A DNA stretch of 64,000 bases from Bacillus sp. UNC41MFS5 (lineage in GTDB: Bacteria > Bacillota > Bacilli > Bacillales_B > DSM-18226): positions 1 through 64,000 of the forward strand of contig NZ_JMLP01000016.1 of assembly GCF_000686805.1 (NCBI RefSeq), given 5' to 3'. This document shows, in pieces, positions 58,287 through 64,000 of this stretch (positions are counted from its first letter, which is position 1; every line of letters starts with the position of its first letter). The notes beneath the pieces were generated by a model. That model saw only the letters and a program-made list of their open reading frames with translations. It was not told where the DNA came from and did no database searches. Both the position numbers and the translations under genes were made by a program.

Positions 58287-58931
58287 TTATTTTGATAAGG
58301 TATGCTCTCTACCCCAACTATTTAATTGCAATAATATTGCTTCGAGTGTTTTTCCATACTCTGTGATAGAGTAAACGACTTTAGGAGGTACTTGTTGGTA
58401 GACCTCTCTATTTATGATTCCTTCTTGTTCTAGTTCACGTAGATCGTTGGTTAACATTCGCTTATTAATCGATGGGATGTTTCTTTGTAATTCGCTAAAT
58501 CTTTTTTCGTTTTCTAGTAACTCTGTTATAATAATAGGTTTCCATTTCCCTACAATCAAATTGATGGTTGTTAGAGCTTGGCACACATTTTCAGGGTTAT
58601 CTTCGGTAGAAATAATTTTATTATCCTCTGATGTTATATGGTCTTTCCCCCAATTATTCATTGAAGATAAAACAGGTTCCAACGACTTTCCATATTCAGT
58701 TATAGAATACTCCACTTTTGGAGGGACTTCTTGATAGACTTTTCGTTTTATTATTTTATCTGCTTCTAATTCTCTAAGACGAAGTGTTAGCATCCTTTTA
58801 TTGATCTCAGGTATCAATTTTTGGAGCTCGCTATACCTCTTTGTTCCCTCTTTCAATAAATGATAAATAATAATTGGTTTCCACTTACCAACAAAAGCCT
58901 CTAATGTGCTTTGTAACTCTTTATATTCCAT
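58287..58931 (-). CDS. Tandem HxlR-type transcriptional regulator
   Basis: A 214-residue protein made of two complete HxlR winged-helix domains joined head to tail. Both have GKWKPIII (residues 15-22 and 128-135), a RYSELQ/RFSELQ helix, NKRMLT, and VPPKV.YSITEYGK. HxlR proteins normally have about 110 residues and act as dimers, so this is a covalent dimer. YodB-type members sense oxidants by a Cys 11 residues before the GK. The second domain keeps it (C117); the first has Lys4. It lies between two copies of the 32-bp element and probably controls both flanking units and itself. Confidence 0.85.
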   Translation of the reverse strand: MEYKELQSTLEAFVGKWKPIIIYHLLKEGTKRYSELQKLIPEINKRMLTLRLRELEADKIIKRKVYQEVPPKVEYSITEYGKSLEPVLSSMNNWGKDHITSEDNKIISTEDNPENVCQALTTINLIVGKWKPIIITELLENEKRFSELQRNIPSINKRMLTNDLRELEQEGIINREVYQQVPPKVVYSITEYGKTLEAILLQLNSWGREHTLSK

Positions 58932-58981
58932 TTTCTCACCTCTACAATAAAAATCCTTATATTTTATATAGGTCTACTAAT

Positions 58982-59013
58982 TGTTCCTATGTAAAATAAA
59001 AGTGCCTACTTAC
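58982..59013 (+). promoter_or_regulatory. 32-bp repeated promoter element, copy 2
   Basis: It lies between the divergent hxlR and SDR-OYE units, reads TGTTCCTATGTAAAATAA then an AAGTGCCTACTTAC end on the plus strand, and matches copy 1 at 31 of 32 positions. Confidence 0.65.
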
Positions 59014-59148
59014 AATCATTATAACTATAAACGATAATAAGCGTAAGAGTTGATTGATAGCTCTTAATTAAATTTGTTTATTAAAGCAAATTACTATTTC
59101 TGTTCAATAAAAGGATATCTGAACGTTATAAAGGAGGGCATTTGATTA

Positions 59149-59958
59149 ATGAAACAGTTGCAAGAGAAAACCTTACAAGAATTAATTTCACTTAAAGGAA
59201 AAACAGCAGTAGTGACTGGTGGAGCTTCAGGCATTGGTTTTGCAATTAGTAAAAGACTTGCAGAAGCCGGTGCGAATGTGATTATAGCAGATTTAAATGA
59301 GGAAGCTGCAACAAAGGTTGCTAAGGAGTTATCAGAAACATACAACACAAATAATAATGGACTTCATTTAAATGTGAAAGAGCCAGATTCTATTGTTGCG
59401 TTGGTTCAAAAATCTGTAGAACTTACTGGTCGTTTAGATATTTGGGTTAATAATGCAGGTATATATCCATCTAAACCAATCCTTGAAATTAATAATGATG
59501 AATGGGATTTAGTTCACGACCTTAATCTAAAAGGTACGTTCATTGGAGCTAGAGAAGCGGCGAAGGTTATGATTGAGAAAGATATTAAGGGAGTAATTAT
59601 CAACCTTGCATCTACAGCAGCTTTCAATGCAAGTAATGGTGCTAACCCTGCACATTATGTTTCATCAAAACATGGGGTTTCGGGTCTAACAAAAAGTTTA
59701 GCTGTTGAGTTAGGACCAAAAGGAATTCGAGCTGTTGCTGTTGCTCCTACATTAACAGAAACAGGTGGAGTGGAATTAAAAAGAAAGAATGATTTGGGCA
59801 TGGATGCTGCATTAAATGCCTACGCACAGAATATCCCATTAGGACGTTTAGGAAAACCAGATGATATAGCTAAAACTGTTCTTTTCGCAGCATCTGAATT
59901 AGCTTCATTTGTGACTGGTAGCACTTTATTAGCTGATGGTGGAGATATCGCACGCTAA
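59149..59958 (+). CDS. SDR family oxidoreductase
   Basis: A short-chain dehydrogenase of 269 residues. The cofactor loop is TGGASGIG at 23-30, Asp48 suggests NAD(H), the NNAG motif is at 101-104, and the catalytic residues are S155, Y170 and K174. The ATG has AAAGGAGGG upstream. It is the first gene of a two-gene operon with an Old Yellow Enzyme 27 bases downstream, transcribed away from the tandem HxlR gene. By eye it is related to, but clearly distinct from, the mutated dehydrogenase on the other side. Substrate unknown. Confidence 0.85.
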   Translation: MKQLQEKTLQELISLKGKTAVVTGGASGIGFAISKRLAEAGANVIIADLNEEAATKVAKELSETYNTNNNGLHLNVKEPDSIVALVQKSVELTGRLDIWVNNAGIYPSKPILEINNDEWDLVHDLNLKGTFIGAREAAKVMIEKDIKGVIINLASTAAFNASNGANPAHYVSSKHGVSGLTKSLAVELGPKGIRAVAVAPTLTETGGVELKRKNDLGMDAALNAYAQNIPLGRLGKPDDIAKTVLFAASELASFVTGSTLLADGGDIAR

Positions 59959-59985
59959 ATTTACTTTATTAGGGAGTTGTATATT

Positions 59986-61047
59986 ATGAATAACTTATGG
60001 AAAGAAATCAAAGTTGGAAATATGGAATTAAAACATCGTTTGGCAATGGCACCAATGACTAGGAGTAGAGCATTAACTGATGGTACTCCTTCAGAATTAA
60101 GTGTTGAATACTACGGTCAACGTGCTTCGTTAGGATTACTTATTAGTGAAGGAGCTCAACCTTCTGAAGATGGACAAGGCTATATTAATACACCTGGTAT
60201 TTATAATAAGCAACATATTGAAGGTTGGAAAAAAATTACCGACCGTGTTCATCAAGAGGGTGGTCATTTATTTATTCAATTGATGCATGTTGGTAGAGTA
60301 TCACATCCAGATAATACGCCACATCACCGACAAGCTGTAGCTCCTTCAGCTATAGCTCCTGGGGAAAGTATTTTCACTGTTGAAGGTATGAAAGAAATTC
60401 CGACTCCAAGAGAATTGAGAACAGAAGAAATTAAGAGTGTTGTAGATGAATTTAGAAAAGCTGCTGCTGCTGCTATTAAAGCAGGAGCCGATGGTGTAGA
60501 AATTCATGGGGCAAACGGCTATCTGATACAACAGTTTATTGGTGAAAATTCAAACCAAAGAACAGATGAATATGGTGGGACTGTAGAGAATCGTGCTCGT
60601 TTTGCGATTGAGGTCACGAAAGCAATTGTAGAAGAAATTGGTGCTGACAAAACTGGGTTCCGTATTTCGCCTCAAGTAACACTTGGTGGAATTGATGAAG
60701 GAGAACAAGGTCCAGATGTTTATCGCTATCTTGTTAAAGAATTAGCTAAATATAATTTAGCTTATCTTCATGTAATGCATGGAGGAAATGAAGATTTATT
60801 AAAAGAGATCCGCTCCCTTTGGTCAAATCCTTTATTAGTGAACAGAGGTGGAAGACCTGTAGATGAAATTAGTAAAGATATTGACGCAGGCATTGCAGAT
60901 GTTGCCCCATTAGGTACTCTAGCACTTGCTAATCCAGATATCGTTGAACGATTAAAAACTGGTGCTGAATTAAATGAAGCTGATAGAAGTACGTTTTATG
61001 GTGGTGGAAAAGAAGGATATACTGACTATCCTTTCTTAAATAAATAA
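59986..61047 (+). CDS. Old Yellow Enzyme family NADH:flavin oxidoreductase
   Basis: An FMN enzyme of 353 residues that reduces activated C=C bonds, quinones or nitro compounds with NAD(P)H. Visible landmarks are LAMAPMTRSRA, QLMHVGRVSHP, the substrate-binding pair H/N in EIHGANGYL, and QRTDEYGGTVENRARF. It is of the classical NemA-like class rather than the short YqjM type. The ATG at 59986 has AGGGAG 9 bases upstream; a TTG at 59977 is too close. It pairs with the SDR gene and ends in a strong terminator. Detoxification of electrophiles is the likely role. Confidence 0.88.
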   Translation: MNNLWKEIKVGNMELKHRLAMAPMTRSRALTDGTPSELSVEYYGQRASLGLLISEGAQPSEDGQGYINTPGIYNKQHIEGWKKITDRVHQEGGHLFIQLMHVGRVSHPDNTPHHRQAVAPSAIAPGESIFTVEGMKEIPTPRELRTEEIKSVVDEFRKAAAAAIKAGADGVEIHGANGYLIQQFIGENSNQRTDEYGGTVENRARFAIEVTKAIVEEIGADKTGFRISPQVTLGGIDEGEQGPDVYRYLVKELAKYNLAYLHVMHGGNEDLLKEIRSLWSNPLLVNRGGRPVDEISKDIDAGIADVAPLGTLALANPDIVERLKTGAELNEADRSTFYGGGKEGYTDYPFLNK

Positions 61048-61368
61048 ATCTTTTATGATAAGAAGACACTGGAAAGATTTCCAGTGTCTTCTTACATATC
61101 TATATGTGAACATTAACTAGTATTACCATTTTTAGTCTTTCACTAAACTGCCCCGTTAGTTGAACAAGCACCATTTCAAGTATTGCATATTATCTCGAAA
61201 GACGACATGCTGATGTCCTATTTTATTGTCCTTATTAATGAGGACATTAACTTAAAATTGTAAACGAAAAATTTGATATTAAATTTAACCTAAAAACAAT
61301 AAAGACACACTCATTTAAATTCTTAAAGTAATAAAATATAAAAAAAACAGACGAAAGTTGGGAACAAA
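61048..61368. other. Intergenic region with terminator and short repeat
   Basis: About 320 bases. It holds the OYE terminator and one copy of a CTGCCCCGTTAGTTGAACAA repeat at 61148-61167. No gene was seen. Confidence 0.4.
61060..61095 (+). terminator. Terminator of the SDR-OYE operon
   Basis: AGAAGACACTGGA pairs with TTCCAGTGTCTTCT around AAGA. Confidence 0.7.
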
Positions 61369-61599
61369 ATGTACCAAATTAATACTGGAATCAATGGAGT
61401 GGGCTATTATGGTTTTACTCCTTTAGCTTGGGGAGGTTGGGCACAGCCAATTCATGGTATATACCCTCACCAATATTATCCATTTGGTGGTAGTCAATTT
61501 AACATAAGTCCAGTTTCAACAACTCCACATATGTCTGGTCCCCTATCTTCAGGTCCGGCTGTTCCATTCCGAAATATTCATTATTTTTTCAAAATTTAA
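61369..61599 (+). CDS. Small Gly/Tyr/Pro-rich protein
   Basis: A 76-residue protein with about ten Gly, seven Tyr and nine Pro, and WGGW, PHQYYPFGG and FFKI segments. It has no Cys and no typical signal peptide. The composition recalls small spore-coat or exosporium proteins of Bacillus, but no family was recognised. The ribosome site (GAAAG) is weak. A terminator at 61661 follows. It is moderately likely to be real because the frame is well composed and the neighbouring DNA is otherwise empty. Confidence 0.5.
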   Translation: MYQINTGINGVGYYGFTPLAWGGWAQPIHGIYPHQYYPFGGSQFNISPVSTTPHMSGPLSSGPAVPFRNIHYFFKI

Positions 61600-61959
61600 A
61601 TTCTTACTAATCTTTATATAAGATTAATCAACACTAAAATGGTAAAAAACCTCACTTATTGGAAGCGTTCATAGGACGCTTCTTTTTCATCTTTTTTACC
61701 TAAAATCTATTCACTCCACAACCACCTCTTATCGTCGTCTTTTTTCTCAAATGCGACATTAATAATCAAATTACTATTTCAACTAACCTGCTCCGTTAGC
61801 ACAATAAGAAAAAGGGATCGCCGCAGCCATCCCGATCTTTAACTCTTGCACCCGTTAGTTCAACAAGAAACTACCCAACTAATCATCTAAAAGGTTTAAG
61901 TTCAAAGAAATGCATATCTATTTATGTATTAGTAAAAAATACTGAAGAGGTGAGAACAA
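61600..61959. other. Intergenic region with terminator and repeat copies
   Basis: About 360 bases. It contains the terminator at 61661, two copies of the GTTAGTTGAAC-type repeat and a GGGATCG/CGATCCC-like inverted word. No gene was found. Confidence 0.4.
61661..61688 (+). terminator. Terminator after the small Gly/Tyr/Pro-rich gene
   Basis: GAAGCGT pairs with ACGCTTC around TCATAGG, followed by five T. Confidence 0.65.
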
Positions 61960-62964
61960 ATGGAAAATGATAATTTAAAACTTACATCTTCCGAAATAGG
62001 ATCACTATGGGGGGAGTATGTAAACGGAACAATGGCCGAGGTAGTAAATAGGTATATGATTTCTATTTTAGAAGACGAATCAATAAAAAAAGTTTTTGAA
62101 ATAGCCATTGAGACATGGGAAAAGCAAAAGAAGCAGCTTGTTTCCTTCATTGAGAAGGATGGATTTCCAGTTCCCATTGGATTTACTGAGTCCGACCTTA
62201 ATAAAAGTGCAGAGAGATTGTTTTCTGACACATTCTGCTTAAATTATTTACATATTATGACTATACATGGTTTGTTGGGTCATACAACTGCTTTATGTGT
62301 TTCTGTCAGAAAGGACATACGGGAATTTTACAATTCATGTGATAATGATGCAAAAAGTATTTACGATTTAACCATTGAGTTATTGCTTAAAAAAGGAAAA
62401 TTCCAAAGAGACCCCTATTTCTATCCTAACGAGAGCCCTGAATTTATTTCTACCAAAGATTTTACTGATGGATTCTTCGGAAAAGGGAGACTTTTATCTG
62501 CTTTAGAAATAATCAGTATTTCTCTTAACATTAAAAAGGGCATTATGGCAAAAACTCTTTCAATCGGATTCAGTCAAGTCACAGAATCGAAAGAAGTAAG
62601 AAAGTTTTTTGAGGAATTAGAAAAAACCTCAGATGAAAACCTGCAGGCCCTTTCGAAAATTATGCACAAGGATAATTTGCCAGTTCCAATGTCGTGGGAA
62701 TCAGAGGTTACAACGTCAAAAGAATCTCCTTTTTCAGATAAATTAATGTTGTATCATATGGGTTTCTTGGCTCAAACTGCACAAGTATATTACGGGACAG
62801 GTCTAGCAGGAGCCATGCGAACAGACTTAGCTGTAGCTTATGAAAAGGCAATTCTAAAAACATTAGGAATTACCAAAGACTGGTTCGATATTATGGTGAA
62901 AAACAAGTGGTTAGAACAGCCACCACTTGCTCCCAATAGAAAAGAACTTGCACAAGATAAATAA
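61960..62964 (+). CDS. DUF3231 family protein
   Basis: A 334-residue protein made of two homologous halves of about 165 residues. Each has the DUF3231 pattern: LTSSEIGSLWGEYVNGTMAE with a matching half later, LEDESIKKVFEIAIE, and FIEKDGFPVPIGFTESDL against MHKDNLPVPMSWESEV. The fold is predicted to be an all-helical bundle. Members are typical of spore-forming Bacillaceae and often appear in several copies; function is not known. GAAGAGGTGAG precedes the ATG. It is a single gene with its own terminator. Confidence 0.82.
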   Translation: MENDNLKLTSSEIGSLWGEYVNGTMAEVVNRYMISILEDESIKKVFEIAIETWEKQKKQLVSFIEKDGFPVPIGFTESDLNKSAERLFSDTFCLNYLHIMTIHGLLGHTTALCVSVRKDIREFYNSCDNDAKSIYDLTIELLLKKGKFQRDPYFYPNESPEFISTKDFTDGFFGKGRLLSALEIISISLNIKKGIMAKTLSIGFSQVTESKEVRKFFEELEKTSDENLQALSKIMHKDNLPVPMSWESEVTTSKESPFSDKLMLYHMGFLAQTAQVYYGTGLAGAMRTDLAVAYEKAILKTLGITKDWFDIMVKNKWLEQPPLAPNRKELAQDK

Positions 62965-62998
62965 GATATATCCCTCATTAGTGAGGGGTATATTTTTA
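62965..62998 (+). terminator. Terminator of the DUF3231 gene
   Basis: ATATCCCTCA pairs with TGAGGGGTAT around TTAG, followed by ATTTTTAA. Confidence 0.65.
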
Positions 62999-63187
62999 AT
63001 TAGCTTCTTAATTTAACGGATAATTCCACCATAAAGTAGTTATTCCTTATTCAACTACCCTGCCATTTAGTGCAGTAAAAAAGACCGCCGAAGCAGTCGA
63101 TCGTTAATGAACTAACGCATGCGCTAGTTGAATAAAAAAATCCTTTATATTCAGTAATCTGTTTAAATAAATACTCTAAATTATCAA

Positions 63188-63222
63188 TAAAAGATGACCT
63201 TTTTGTGGAAGTTCATCTTTTG
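63188..63222 (-). terminator. Terminator of the amine oxidase gene
   Basis: AAAAGATGA pairs with TCATCTTTT across about 15 bases, downstream of the minus-strand stop at 63238. Confidence 0.6.
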
Positions 63223-63237
63223 ATATTTAAATAAAAC

Positions 63238-64000
63238 TTATCTATTACTAACTTCATACGCTGTTCTAACTCCTGCTTCAATCGCGCCTTGAATCCAACC
63301 TGGTGTAGTAGATGAATGTGATCCTGCGAAATGAATTCTCCCTTCTGGTGTACTAATATATTGACCTAATTCTTTTATTTGGTCGGGTTTAAACATGACA
63401 AATGCTCCTCCATAATAAGGGAATTCAGACCAATTATGTGAATATCCTATTAAAAACTCCGCAAACACTTGATTTCCAAATATATACGAAAGATCATTTA
63501 AAGCAATTTTAATACGTTCTTGTTGTGTCATATTATCCCAAATGCTAGAATCGTCTTCCCATGTGTAGCTAGCTAACATAATCCCTGTACTGTCCGATGC
63601 CTCTTGACCATGACTAGGAAAATATGCAAACTTGATTGGTAAATCGGTTGTTATTTTTCCACCATATAACCCATATTTTTCCCAAAATCTGGTTTTAAAT
63701 TGAAGTCCTATTTTAGTTGAATTTGCATAATGTATCTTTCTAATAACTTTCCTCTTGTCATATGAAATAGACTCAAAGGGAAGTAAATCTACGAAATTCA
63801 ATAAAGAAAAAGGAATTGTTGAAATAACAAAGTCGCTTGTAAGTTGATGCTCAGTATTAAGTATTTGATTTTCTGTATAGATTGTTACGTTTGATTCTTG
63901 TTGCATAATTTTCTTTACTCTTTGATTAGTAATAATATCGTCTTTTAGTTGTGGTAAAAATCCATTAATAAGATGATCAGTACCCCCTGAAATTTCATAA
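63238..64000 (-). CDS. Flavin monoamine oxidase family protein, C-terminal part (cut by window edge)
   Basis: The frame continues past the internal ATG at 63906 to the end of the window (YEISGGTDHLINGFLPQL is read from the last bases), so the gene is incomplete. It is an FAD-dependent amine oxidase. The visible part has the substrate-domain start SGGTDHLINGFLP, VISTIPFSLL and the C-terminal FAD-binding block HFAGSHSSTTPGWIQGAIEAG. In related enzymes the last block is usually HFAGEHT, so Glu to Ser is a small departure. Members oxidise L-amino acids or polyamines. Substrate and full length cannot be judged here. Confidence 0.8.
   Translation of the reverse strand, partial: YEISGGTDHLINGFLPQLKDDIITNQRVKKIMQQESNVTIYTENQILNTEHQLTSDFVISTIPFSLLNFVDLLPFESISYDKRKVIRKIHYANSTKIGLQFKTRFWEKYGLYGGKITTDLPIKFAYFPSHGQEASDSTGIMLASYTWEDDSSIWDNMTQQERIKIALNDLSYIFGNQVFAEFLIGYSHNWSEFPYYGGAFVMFKPDQIKELGQYISTPEGRIHFAGSHSSTTPGWIQGAIEAGVRTAYEVSNR

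Larger units (their letters stand above)
61148..63140. repeat. Short dispersed GTTAGTTGAAC repeat family
   Basis: Related words occur at 61148-61168 (CTGCCCCGTTAGTTGAACAA), 61781-61808 (CCTGCTCCGTTAGCACAATA), 61848-61867 (GCACCCGTTAGTTCAACAAG) and 63050-63140 (CCTGCCATTTAGTGCAGTAA and, inverted, CGCTAGTTGAATAAA), with a weaker one at 56473. Two copies are joined to a GGGATCGCCGCAG or GACCGCCGAAGCAG word. The entry spans the whole group; the genes between are listed separately. Confidence 0.5.

Overview
The window comes from a low-G+C, endospore-forming-type Firmicute of the Bacillus/Neobacillus kind. The basis is AT-rich intergenic DNA, strong AGGAGG ribosome sites with many TTG/GTG starts, cre boxes, PucR, YesMN, HxlR and DUF3231 families, and Bacillus-type housekeeping genes (ilvE, fabF, rlmN). 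No tRNA, rRNA or CRISPR array was seen. Calls rest on reading the sequence and recalling protein families; no database search was run.

Layout. (1) 1-1855: two group II introns, one behind the other. The first is cut by the window edge and the second has a frameshifted maturase. (2) 2663-10340: an aromatic-ring catabolic island with a Rieske dioxygenase (alpha, beta, ferredoxin), a dihydrodiol dehydrogenase, a PucR-type regulator, an MhpB-type extradiol dioxygenase, a C-C hydrolase and a 2-keto-4-pentenoate hydratase. The ferredoxin reductase and the last two lower-pathway enzymes (aldolase, acylating aldehyde dehydrogenase) are not here. (3) 10523-15729: ilvE, SRPBCC protein, a small hydrophilic protein, GNAT and two alpha/beta hydrolases. 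(4) 15803-43410: about 28 kb that looks like one nitrogen-heterocycle/ureide system. It has a PucR regulator, the carbamoyltransferase set AllH-AllF-AllG, an ankyrin-TPR protein, a carbamate kinase, two NCS1 nucleobase permeases, an SSS symporter with a YesMN-like two-component pair, a GuaD-type deaminase, an amidohydrolase with a degenerate metal site, three CodA-like amidohydrolases, two paralogous peptide-type binding lipoproteins and one DppBCDF transporter. (5) 43595-48711: DUF2935, TerB-like, zinc-ribbon, phospholipase A2-like, fabF and rlmN. (6) 49223-53440: a fructoselysine operon frlA-frlB-frlD-frlR with a cre box. (7) 53791-61047: DoxX, MFS/TetR, then an electrophile-response-like cluster (SDR, pirin, tandem HxlR regulator, SDR, Old Yellow Enzyme) with a 32-bp sequence repeated at both promoters. 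(8) 61369-64000: small Gly/Tyr/Pro-rich protein, DUF3231 and the C-terminal part of a flavin amine oxidase.

How it may work. In region 4 heterocyclic or ureido compounds would enter by the NCS1, SSS and Dpp-type systems and be deaminated or hydrolysed by the amidohydrolases. A carbamoylated product would be phosphorolysed by AllFGH to carbamoyl phosphate, and carbamate kinase would recover ATP, ammonia and CO2. The usual source of oxalurate (allantoinase, allantoate amidohydrolase, ureidoglycolate dehydrogenase) is absent, so the substrate is open. This is the best candidate for an undescribed pathway in the window.
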